Assembly: GCA_025356445.1 (NCBI GenBank)
Contig: JANXSZ010000009.1
Span: forward strand, 62,001 to 126,000
Direction: 5' to 3'
From: Betaproteobacteria bacterium
Lineage (GTDB): Bacteria > Pseudomonadota > Gammaproteobacteria > Burkholderiales > Burkholderiaceae_C
DNA length: 64,000 nt
Part shown: positions 8,193 to 15,157 of the stretch, in pieces
How the letters are laid out: each line of letters starts with the position of its first letter
Position numbering within the stretch: position 1 is the first letter of the stretch
The notes under the pieces: generated by a model
Seen by the model: only the letters and a program-made list of their open reading frames with translations
Told to the model about the DNA's origin: nothing
The model's database searches: none
Translations under genes and position numbers: made by a program

Positions 8193-8806
8193 CACAGCAC
8201 CTTCACGCCAGCGGCGCGCAGCAGGGCGCATGTGCGGATCAGCGGCAGGCCCACCAACGCGCTCGGGTCGTCGTTGTCGATGCAAGACAGCAGTGCAATG
8301 CCCAGGCCTTCACTTTTGGCGCTGCCGGCACAGTCATAGGGTTCTTCGGCGCGCAAATAGCTTTCGATTTCCGCGTTGTCCAGATCTCGGAACTGCACCC
8401 GCACCGGGGCCAGCAGCATCTGCTCGAAGCCTGTCGCCAGACAAGCCACCGCCACCGCCGTTTGAAACACCACCGATTGCCCGCGCATCTGCCGCAACTG
8501 CGCGACCGCCCGTGCGTGGTTGCCCGGTTTGCCCAGCGGCTCGCCATTCAAATCAGCCACTTGATCAGAGCCAATCACCACCGCATCGGGGTACAGCGCC
8601 GCCACAGCACGGGCTTTGGCGATGGCGAGACGGCAGGCGAGGGCGGCGGGGGCTTCGCCGGGCAGTGGGGTTTCGTCCACATCCGGCGAATGCACGTCAA
8701 ACGGCAGCCGCAGGCGCTGGAGCAGCTCACGCCGGTAGCGCGAACTGGAGCCGAGGATCAGGCGGCGGGGCGAGGCGGAAATCAAGGGGAGAGGCGCAGA
8801 GGTCAT
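8192..8806 (-). CDS. maf: Maf family nucleotide pyrophosphatase (YceF-like)
   Basis: 204 aa. Maf/YceF proteins hydrolyse non-canonical nucleoside triphosphates; YceF acts on 7-methyl-GTP. Recognisable segments are LILGSSSRYRRELL, VDETPLPGE, VVIGSDQVADL and YDCAGSAKSEGLG. It is divergent from yceD, the usual betaproteobacterial arrangement, and shares an operon with the methylase downstream. Confidence 0.9.
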   Translation of the reverse strand: MTSAPLPLISASPRRLILGSSSRYRRELLQRLRLPFDVHSPDVDETPLPGEAPAALACRLAIAKARAVAALYPDAVVIGSDQVADLNGEPLGKPGNHARAVAQLRQMRGQSVVFQTAVAVACLATGFEQMLLAPVRVQFRDLDNAEIESYLRAEEPYDCAGSAKSEGLGIALLSCIDNDDPSALVGLPLIRTCALLRAAGVKVL

Positions 8807-8863
8807 CCACTGATTTTCGCGGATTCGGCGACGCTTGCCGCCGTATGCGTTCCAGCTTTCTTT

Positions 8864-8876
8864 TACACTGCCCCTA
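8864..8876 (+). promoter_or_regulatory. Putative -10 box directly before yceD (possible leaderless start)
   Basis: TACACT at 8864-8869 is followed by 6 nt and the yceD ATG at 8876. No Shine-Dalgarno is present. Confidence 0.4.
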
Positions 8877-9433
8877 TGACTACAGAGTTTGACCCCCTAC
8901 GCCTTGATGTTCAGGCCTTCGCACTGGCTAATGCCACGCTTTCTGCCACCGATTCGCTCTCAAAATATGAGCGTCTTACGCATGAGGGACTTGCTCCTGA
9001 AGCTGATTCGACCACTGATTCCCTTGTCACTTGGTCGGCCCATTGTGAATGGCGCGAAAAGCATGGCGAGGCTTCGCAGGCCTGGTTGCACATCACCGCA
9101 GAGGCCTGTGTGCCGCTGACCTGCCAACGCTGTCTGACCCGCATGGACGCTGATTTATACGCTGACCGCTGGTTCCGTTTTGTCGCGGATGAAGCCACCG
9201 CTGAGGCGCAAGACGACGATGCTGAAGAGGATTTGCTCGTCACCAGCCACACGTTCGATGTGCAAGCGTTGGTGGAAGACGAGCTGCTGATGTCGCTGCC
9301 CATGGTGCCGGTGCATGACGTGTGCCCGGTCAAGGTCAAGCTGCAGGTGGCAGACGAAGGTTTTGAAGAAGCCAACGCGGCCAAAGAAAACCCGTTTGCC
9401 GCGTTGGCCGGGCTGAAGAAACCAGGGAAGTAA
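8876..9433 (+). CDS. yceD: DUF177 / YceD large-subunit ribosome assembly factor
   Basis: 185 aa. YceD (DUF177) proteins have a CxxC-type motif, here LTCQRCLTRMD, a second Cys in MVPVHDVCPVKV, and a C-terminal NPFAALAGLK. In most proteobacteria yceD is directly followed by rpmF (ribosomal protein L32) and links to 23S rRNA/ribosome assembly. Here rpmF does not follow. The start MTTEFDPLRLD was chosen because it matches family N-termini; the frame stays open far upstream but overlaps maf. Confidence 0.9.
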   Translation: MTTEFDPLRLDVQAFALANATLSATDSLSKYERLTHEGLAPEADSTTDSLVTWSAHCEWREKHGEASQAWLHITAEACVPLTCQRCLTRMDADLYADRWFRFVADEATAEAQDDDAEEDLLVTSHTFDVQALVEDELLMSLPMVPVHDVCPVKVKLQVADEGFEEANAAKENPFAALAGLKKPGK

Positions 9434-9619
9434 GCTTTTAACGGGTTACGGCTTATCAGTGGCAACCGACTTGGTGCATACCCTGATGCTGCTGGTGCAG
9501 CGCGCACCAGACAGGCGTAGCGTGCTCTGATTTTTGATGTGAAAGCGTTCCCAGGGATTGGCATGATGCTTGCAATTCCTGGAGTTCCTGCTTTTCATAT
9601 CAACCTCAAAGGGCACCCG
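9434..9619 (+). other. Intergenic stretch where rpmF would be expected
   Basis: I see no L32 coding segment in these 186 bases in any frame. They contain a hairpin, CTGGTGC (9492-9498) / GCACCAG (9504-9510), without a T-tract. Otherwise nothing recognisable. Confidence 0.6.
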
Positions 9620-10441
9620 ATGAATTTCAAAACGACAGGCGCAGCGCTTATCGCAGCCGTTTCCGCTTTGGCCGCCAGCCCCTCTGCGCAAGCAGCGGAA
9701 TGGAGCGACACCTCCATCGGCTACCGCTACGGCAGCAATTTTCAAGAGCCCTTCAACGGTAAGAAAATTGCCAAAGACATTTTCAATATCACCCATGCCA
9801 GCGGCTACAAGTACGGCAGCAATTACCTGAACGTGGACTTGTTGCAGTCCGATGCTGTGGACAGCAGCGCGCAAGAGGCCTACGTGGTCTACCGCAACAC
9901 GCTGGATTTGGGCAAAGTCACCGGTAAAACCTATGCGTTTGGCCCTGTGCGCGGCGTCGGTCTCACCGCAGGCTTTGACTGGAACACCAAAAACGACACG
10001 GGCTATGCGTCCAAAAAACGCATGCTGGTGATCGGCCCTACGTTGATGCTCGACGTGCCCGGCTTTTTGAACGTCAGCCTGCTGGTATTGCAAGAAAGCA
10101 ATATGCCTAAAAGCATCACCAGCCGCTACACCTACAAAACCCACCCCATGTTGACGGCGGCCTGGGGTATCCCTGTCAGTGCAGTGCCGGGTCTCTCGTT
10201 CGAGGGGTACATGAATTACATCGCAGCCAAAGGCTCGAACGAATTCGGTGGTGGCACTTCGCCTGAGACCAACATCGACGCTACCTTGTTTTACGACGTG
10301 GGCACGCTGATGGGGGCTGGCAAAAACACCTTCCGCGTAGGCGTGGGCTACCAGTACTGGCGCAACAAGTTCGGCAACCCGTCCAATGTGTCGGGTTCGT
10401 TGGCCAAGACACCGATGCTGCGGGCGGATTACCACTTCTAG
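9620..10441 (+). CDS. Tsx-like outer membrane channel / outer envelope protein
   Basis: 273 aa with a signal peptide (cleavage after SAQA, about residue 24) and a sequence dominated by alternating beta-strand patterns ending in a C-terminal aromatic (RADYHF), as in outer membrane barrels. IGYRYGSNFQEPFN near the N-terminus and FRVGVGYQYWRNKFG near the end resemble the nucleoside-specific channel (Tsx) family. The start MNFKTTGAAL is chosen as the first residue of the signal peptide. Nucleoside uptake would fit the purine genes downstream, but that link is inference. Confidence 0.75.
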   Translation: MNFKTTGAALIAAVSALAASPSAQAAEWSDTSIGYRYGSNFQEPFNGKKIAKDIFNITHASGYKYGSNYLNVDLLQSDAVDSSAQEAYVVYRNTLDLGKVTGKTYAFGPVRGVGLTAGFDWNTKNDTGYASKKRMLVIGPTLMLDVPGFLNVSLLVLQESNMPKSITSRYTYKTHPMLTAAWGIPVSAVPGLSFEGYMNYIAAKGSNEFGGGTSPETNIDATLFYDVGTLMGAGKNTFRVGVGYQYWRNKFGNPSNVSGSLAKTPMLRADYHF

Positions 10442-10565
10442 CCTGTCTCGTTTTTCAATCCAGCCCTACCGCGATCCACAGGGCATTGCTGATCACTTGC
10501 ATAAACTCCTTAAGTACAGACCCTCTACGCGACCTGCGGTAGAAATCAGTACAGTGCGGGGCACT

Positions 10566-10572
10566 GAAGGAG
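10566..10572 (+). promoter_or_regulatory. Strong ribosome binding site fixing a GTG start
   Basis: GAAGGAG lies 5 nt before the GTG at 10578. It decides the start of the ABC binding protein, whose signal peptide begins there. Confidence 0.75.
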
Positions 10573-10577
10573 ACATT

Positions 10578-11708
10578 GTGAAAAAGATAAGCAATTTCAT
10601 GCGGATTGCCGCATTGTGTGGCAGTTTGATGGCCGCCCCGTGGGCGGCCGCTCTGCCGATCGTGGTAGGGCAAGTTGGCCCTTTGTCGGGGCTGGACGGT
10701 ACCCAAGGCCGTACTTACGCTGCAGGTATGCAGCTTTATTTCAACCAGGTCAACAAATACGGTGGCGTGAACGGGCACACTTTTGTGCTCGTGAGCAAGG
10801 ATGACCGTGGGTTTCCTGAAACCACGGTCAGCAAGACCAAGCAGATGCTGCTGGAAGACAGCCCCACCGTGTTGGGCGGGTACTTTGGCAACCGCAACAT
10901 AGCCGAGTTGGTTGCGTCGGGCGTGCTTGAGAAAGAGCAGATTGCCCTGGTCGGCTACCGAACCACGGATGTCCGTGCGGAAACCCCATTGCTGTACAGC
11001 ATTCGCGCAGGTGTGCGTGACGAAATCGCCAAGCTTATCGAGCACCTCGTTACTGTGGGCATTACCCGTCTGGGCTTTGTCTATGAAGACGGGCCAGGCG
11101 GCGCAGGTCTGATGGCGGCTGCCGAAGAAGCTGCCAAAAAATCCCATGCCCAGATTGTTGTCAGCGCGACGTACCCGGAGGGCACCACACGCGTAGCGCC
11201 CGCCATAGCCACCATGTTGACCGCCAAACCTCAAACGGTGCTCCTTATCACCAGTGGCGCTGCCGCTGCTGGTTTTATTGAGCAGTACCGTTCTGAAGGG
11301 GGCGCGGCACAGTTGTTCGCCCATTCGGGGGCCGATATTGAGCAGCTCTCAAAGCGTCTGGGAGAAGACCACATGAAGGGGGTTGCCATTGCCCAGGTAA
11401 CCCCCAGCCCCTACAAGATCACCAACCGGCTGACGAAAGATTTTGCAGATACCGTGGCCAAAGCCAAAGACCTCAACGTGCCGGTGAGCTACGCCATGAT
11501 GGAAGGCTATATCAATGCCAAGGTCATTGTGGAGGCCGTACGTCGCTTGGGGGCCCGCCCAACGCGCCAGGGCATCGCTGCCACGCTGGACACCATGTCT
11601 GCATTCGACATGGGGGGCTACAACGTCAGTTTTAAGCCCGGAATGCGGGCAGGCTCCAAGTTTGTCGAGCTGTCCATCATCACCGTTGACGGCAAGATTC
11701 GCCAGTAG
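10578..11708 (+). CDS. ABC transporter substrate-binding protein, Leu/Ile/Val-binding type (orphan)
   Basis: 376 aa with a signal peptide (cleavage about after PWAAA). The mature protein begins LPIVVGQVGPLSGLDGTQG, the hallmark of Peripla_BP_6 receptors for branched-chain amino acids and related ligands. Fold-I periplasmic binding domains follow, for example GGYFGNRN, VALVGYRTTDVRAE and VSYAMMEGYINAKVIVEA. No permease or ATPase lies next to it, so it either supplies a distant transporter or acts as a sensor. The ligand cannot be told from sequence. Confidence 0.85.
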   Translation: MKKISNFMRIAALCGSLMAAPWAAALPIVVGQVGPLSGLDGTQGRTYAAGMQLYFNQVNKYGGVNGHTFVLVSKDDRGFPETTVSKTKQMLLEDSPTVLGGYFGNRNIAELVASGVLEKEQIALVGYRTTDVRAETPLLYSIRAGVRDEIAKLIEHLVTVGITRLGFVYEDGPGGAGLMAAAEEAAKKSHAQIVVSATYPEGTTRVAPAIATMLTAKPQTVLLITSGAAAAGFIEQYRSEGGAAQLFAHSGADIEQLSKRLGEDHMKGVAIAQVTPSPYKITNRLTKDFADTVAKAKDLNVPVSYAMMEGYINAKVIVEAVRRLGARPTRQGIAATLDTMSAFDMGGYNVSFKPGMRAGSKFVELSIITVDGKIRQ

Positions 11709-11743
11709 GCACGGCACCCCAAGCGCCCATGTGGCGCCCGTGC
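11709..11743 (+). terminator. Possible factor-assisted terminator hairpin after the binding protein gene
   Basis: GCACGG (11709-11714) pairs with CCGTGC (11738-11743), and GCGCC (11723-11727) with GGCGC (11733-11737), giving a long bulged hairpin right after the stop. There is no T-tract, so this is not a classical intrinsic terminator. Confidence 0.3.
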
Positions 11744-11747
11744 GTTC

Positions 11748-12140
11748 TCAGGGGTGTCGCAAGGGCGATGTTCTGTTCATCAGGTGCGCTGGCCCGAGCT
11801 CTGTGCATGCCGTGGCACCCAGCATGGCCAGATTGCGGTCAATCTCGGCGCGCAGCAGCGCAATGGCACCGTCCAGTTGGCGGCCTCCGTGGTTGCTGAC
11901 GATGATGCCATCGGCACCGTGCTGGCGGGCCAGCGTAGCGTCCAGCGGGCTGAGAATGCCTTTGACCACCAATGCGCCTTTCCATTGGCGGCGGATATGG
12001 GCGATGTGGCTCCAGTCAAAGTGATCTCGCGCTGCAAAGTCGCGCTGCACACGGGAAGACAAAACAGGTGCGCCGCGCTCGGCGAACGAGTTTTCAAAGT
12101 ATGGCATACCGTGGTGGACGAGTGTGCGCAACACCGTTCC
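11748..12140 (-). pseudogene. Remnant of an FMN-dependent alpha-hydroxy-acid (L-lactate type) dehydrogenase
   Basis: About 128 codons align with the C-terminal part of LldD-type enzymes: HFDWSHIAHIRRQWKG, then LVVKGILSPLDATLARQHGADGIIV and SNHGGRQLDG (active-site/FMN region). The text then jumps to IALLRAEIDRNLAMLGATACTELG, which belongs at the extreme C-terminus. Roughly 80 residues carrying the FMN-phosphate site are missing between these blocks, and about 220 N-terminal residues are absent. An in-frame TGA lies shortly upstream. The enzyme cannot be functional. Confidence 0.8.
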
Positions 12141-12142
12141 TG

Positions 12143-12780
12143 CCAGTCAGCGCGGTTTTTACTGGGCGGCAAGTTGTAGCACCTTTGCCATGGCGGCCGA
12201 GCGTGTGCACCTGTCGGTGTCCTCGCTGTCCAAGCGCATTACCGAGCTGGAGGCGTCACTGGGCCAGTCGCTCTTTGACCGGGCAGGACACCGCGCCGAG
12301 TTGACCGAGGCGGGCACGCAGCTGCTGCCCTTGGCTGGGGCTTTGCTGCAACAGGCCGATCGCTTGCGCCAGGACATTGGCGCGGTGACGGGTTTGCGCG
12401 GTTCGTGCCACATCGGCGCAGGCGAGCTCAGCGCACTCACTTGGTTGCCGCGTCTGGTGGTCGCTGTGGGCCGGGCCCACCCACAACTTGACGTGACGGT
12501 GCATGTGGACATTGGCGAGACCCTGGCCGACAGGCTGGACCGGGGTGAGCTGGACGTGGCCCTGATTGCCGGACAGTCGCGCCGCAGTGCTTTGCAGAGC
12601 ACTCCGCTGGCGCAGGCCGAGTTTGCGTGGTGTGCTGGTGCGCCTGCACAGCCCGTACCCATTAGACGCCCTGGACTATGCGTTGCACACCCGGCGCAAT
12701 GACCTGCGCCCTCTGGTGGAAACCTTGCGGGCCATGACGGTCAGGCGGTTGATTTCACGGCCGACAGTGGCGTGTTCTGA
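12143..12780 (+). pseudogene. Remnant of a LysR-family transcriptional regulator
   Basis: A LysR helix-turn-helix is readable (FAMAAERVHLSVSSLSKRI, then LGQSLFDRAGHRAELTEAG), followed by the start of the effector domain to about 12640. The frame then shifts. C-terminal LysR-like text (PLDALDYALHTRRNDLRPLVETL) continues in another frame to about 12735, and a third frame ends at the TGA near 12780. The first residues of the DNA-binding domain and about 80 residues of the effector domain are missing. It lies head-to-head with the dehydrogenase remnant, as a regulator and its target usually do. Confidence 0.75.
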
Positions 12781-12860
12781 CGTCGCAGGGGCATCCCGTT
12801 TGGCCTGTACATGCTATTCTTTCTTTCCGTCAGCGTTTGGCGGTTTGATAAGGAGACACC

Positions 12861-14012
12861 ATGCCTGGATTACTTCCCCACATCGATCCCGATGGCCTGC
12901 TTGAGTTTTCGGTGGTTTACACCGACCGCGCGCTGAACCACATGTCCAAACGCTTTCAGGGCGTGATGACGGACATCTCCGCCATGCTCAAAACCGTTTA
13001 CGCCGCCCATTCCGTCGCGCTGATTCCGGGCAGCGGCACGTTTGGCATGGAGTCCGTGGCGCGCCAATTCGCAGGGGGCAAGCATGTGCTGGTGATCCGC
13101 AATGGCTGGTTCAGCTACCGCTGGACGCAGATTTTCGAGCTGGGCAAGATTCCCAGTTCGCACACTGTCCTGAAGGCTCGCCGTACGGATGCCAGCACGA
13201 CCTCTAACGCTACGGCCCCTTGGACACCTGTGCCTATCGAAGAAGCCGTCGCCACCATTGCCCGCGAGCGCCCCGCCGCCGTGTTCGCTCCCCATGTGGA
13301 AACAGCGGCAGGCATGATCTTGCCCGATGGCTACCTCTTAGCCCTGGCCGACGCCGTGCATGCGGTGGGTGGCCTGCTGGTGCTCGATTGCATTGCGTCC
13401 GGTGCCGTATGGGTGGACATGCGCGCAACGGGCGTGGATATTCTGATCAGTGCCCCCCAAAAAGGCTGGAGCAGCTCACCCTGCTGCGCGATGGTGATGC
13501 TCAGCGAGCGCGCCCGCAAAGCTATCGACAGCACCCAAAGCAGCACCTTCGCCATGGATTTGCGCAAGTGGCTGCAAATTATGGAGACCTACGAACAAGG
13601 TGGCCATGCCTACCACACGACTTTGCCGACAGATGCCTTGCTGCGGCTGCGCGACACCATGAAAGAAACCCAAGCCTATGGCTTCGCCAAGGTACGTGAT
13701 GAACAAATCGAATTAGGCCGCCAAGTGCGAGCCCTGCTTGAAAGCCACGGCTTTGCCAGCGTTGCCGCCCCAGGGTTCCAAGCCCCCGGCGTGGTGGTGA
13801 GCTACACCGACGACGCCGACATCCAGTCCAGCAAGAAATTCCTCGCTGCCGGTTTGCAAACTGCCGCTGGCGTACCCCTGCAATGCGACGAACCGGCAGA
13901 CTTCCGCACCTTCCGCCTGGGCTTGTTCGGACTGGAGAAATGGCACAACGTGGGACGCACGATTGAGCAACTGGAACGGGCGCTGGCTGAGGTGGTGCCG
14001 GTTACGGTTTGA
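12861..14012 (+). CDS. Class V PLP-dependent aminotransferase (alanine/serine-glyoxylate type)
   Basis: 383 aa of fold-type I class V. The PLP lysine is probably Lys201 in LISAPQKGWSSSP. Other signatures are LIPGSGTFGMES, HVETAAGMILP (substrate/cofactor region) and LLVLDCIASGAVWVDM (PLP-ring Asp). A good Shine-Dalgarno (AAGGAG) precedes the ATG. Relatives include alanine-glyoxylate, serine-glyoxylate and ureidoglycine-glyoxylate transaminases. Nearby purine genes make the last thinkable, but no ureide-pathway genes are adjacent, so the substrate is left open. Confidence 0.85.
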   Translation: MPGLLPHIDPDGLLEFSVVYTDRALNHMSKRFQGVMTDISAMLKTVYAAHSVALIPGSGTFGMESVARQFAGGKHVLVIRNGWFSYRWTQIFELGKIPSSHTVLKARRTDASTTSNATAPWTPVPIEEAVATIARERPAAVFAPHVETAAGMILPDGYLLALADAVHAVGGLLVLDCIASGAVWVDMRATGVDILISAPQKGWSSSPCCAMVMLSERARKAIDSTQSSTFAMDLRKWLQIMETYEQGGHAYHTTLPTDALLRLRDTMKETQAYGFAKVRDEQIELGRQVRALLESHGFASVAAPGFQAPGVVVSYTDDADIQSSKKFLAAGLQTAAGVPLQCDEPADFRTFRLGLFGLEKWHNVGRTIEQLERALAEVVPVTV

Positions 14013-14260
14013 GGGAGGGTGCCGTGCGCTCAACGGATCAGATTTATTCGGTGAGGATGCACGGTCTATGCAAGAAAAGAAAGGATCTGACAGAAATTCA
14101 GACCAAATCTATCCTCAGAGCATGTAAATAAAGCATGGTAAGCTATTAATTTAATAGCATTAGTGGGTTCGCCAATGGCGTGCCACCAGTGATGGAGCCC
14201 ACGCCTGTGCTCACAACCCCCGATAATCGCCCTATCCCCCAACGTGCCCACCCCTTTGCC
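14013..14260 (+). other. AT-richer intergenic region before the Rpn gene
   Basis: No gene is evident in these 248 bases. The part from 14040 to 14165 is clearly more AT-rich than its surroundings. It holds a copy of the 17-mer GCTATTAATTTAATAGC (14142-14158) and a separated 7-bp inverted repeat, TGAGGAT (14052-14058) / ATCCTCA (14111-14117). The composition is compatible with a recent insertion boundary. Confidence 0.5.
14142..14158. repeat. 17-mer dispersed repeat copy, intergenic
   Basis: GCTATTAATTTAATAGC: exact ends and a perfect 7-bp dyad, upstream of the Rpn gene. Confidence 0.5.
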
Positions 14261-15136
14261 ATGTCAAGCCGCTACCTCGATCCCAAAGTAGACCTCGCTT
14301 TCAAGCGTGTGTTTGGCGAGCATGAGCATTTGCTGCGCAGCTTTTTGAATGCGATGTTGCCGCTGCCTGAAGATGCCCTGATAGAGCGTCTGGAGTACCT
14401 CAATACAGAGCAGACGCCTGAGATTCCGGGCTTCAAGAACAGCATTGTGGATGTCAAGTGTGTGGATGCTCAAGGGCGGATTTTCATTGTTGAGATGCAA
14501 ATGATGTGGAAGCCATCGTTTGAGAGTCGCTTGGTGTTCGGCGCTTCGCAGGCTTTTGTGAAACAACTCAAAGCGGGGGAGGGCTACCGCGCCTTGCAGC
14601 CCGTGTATGCCCTGGCGTTGATCAATGACTGGTACAACCGTGCCGTGCCTGAGTTCTACCATCACTTCAAAATCACCAACGTGCAGAACACCGGGGCCAC
14701 CCTGGAAGGCTTGCAGTTTGTGTTGATTGAGCTGCCCAAATTCAAAGCAGCCAACTTCAGCAACAGACGGATGCAGGTGCTGTGGCTGAGGTTTCTCAAA
14801 GAGATTGGGCAAGACGGCGTGGAGCCGGACGCCGAGATGCTGGCGAGCGCAGAGATCGCGGAGGCGTTGGCACTGATGGAGGTGAGTCGCCTCAACACCC
14901 AGCAGCTCGATGCGTACCATGCCGACCTAGACCGTGCACGCATTGAAATAAGCGTCATGGAGGATGCTAGGGAAGAGGGGGTTGCAATGGGCAAAGCAAT
15001 GGGCAAAGAAATGGGCAGAGCAGAAGGCAAAGCAGACATGATCAAAGCCCTGCACACTAGCGGTATGCCGACGGAGCAGATCGCCGCCATTGCTCAACTG
15101 TCACAGGCTGAGGTTCAGTGCATCCTCCAGCGCTGA
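14261..15136 (+). CDS. Rpn family recombination-promoting nuclease / PD-(D/E)XK transposase-like protein
   Basis: 291 aa. The N-terminus YLDPKVDLAFKRVFGEHEHLL and the core SIVDVKCVDAQGRIFIVEMQMMW (D, then E-x-Q) match the PD-(D/E)XK nuclease of the Rpn/TIGR01784 family, which acts as an endonuclease in recombination and, in some hosts, phage defence. The C-terminal part has a charged, repetitive stretch (MGKAMGKEMGRAEGKA) typical of the family. The start MSSRYLD is the family N-terminus; an upstream in-frame ATG at 14180 is less likely. It occupies the place where xdhC is often found beside xdhAB. Confidence 0.85.
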   Translation: MSSRYLDPKVDLAFKRVFGEHEHLLRSFLNAMLPLPEDALIERLEYLNTEQTPEIPGFKNSIVDVKCVDAQGRIFIVEMQMMWKPSFESRLVFGASQAFVKQLKAGEGYRALQPVYALALINDWYNRAVPEFYHHFKITNVQNTGATLEGLQFVLIELPKFKAANFSNRRMQVLWLRFLKEIGQDGVEPDAEMLASAEIAEALALMEVSRLNTQQLDAYHADLDRARIEISVMEDAREEGVAMGKAMGKEMGRAEGKADMIKALHTSGMPTEQIAAIAQLSQAEVQCILQR

Positions 15137-15157
15137 TGGCAAGGGCGCGGCCCTAAC

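Noticed and set aside
9492-9510. Hairpin as an intrinsic terminator of yceD
   Set aside because: No T-tract follows.
12861-14012. Calling the class V aminotransferase a ureidoglycine-glyoxylate transaminase
   Set aside because: Only proximity to purine genes supports it. No ureide-pathway genes are seen, and the pseudogenes and Rpn gene separate it from xdhAB.
14039-14117. AGATTT/AAATCT with TGAGGAT/ATCCTCA as a pseudoknotted RNA
   Set aside because: The arms are short, far apart and in an AT-rich stretch where such matches arise easily. No conserved family recognised.
14980-15045. Short tandem pattern (ATGGGCAAAG-like) as a microsatellite or CRISPR-like array
   Set aside because: It codes the charged repetitive tail usual for Rpn-family proteins. 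No spacers or regular period.
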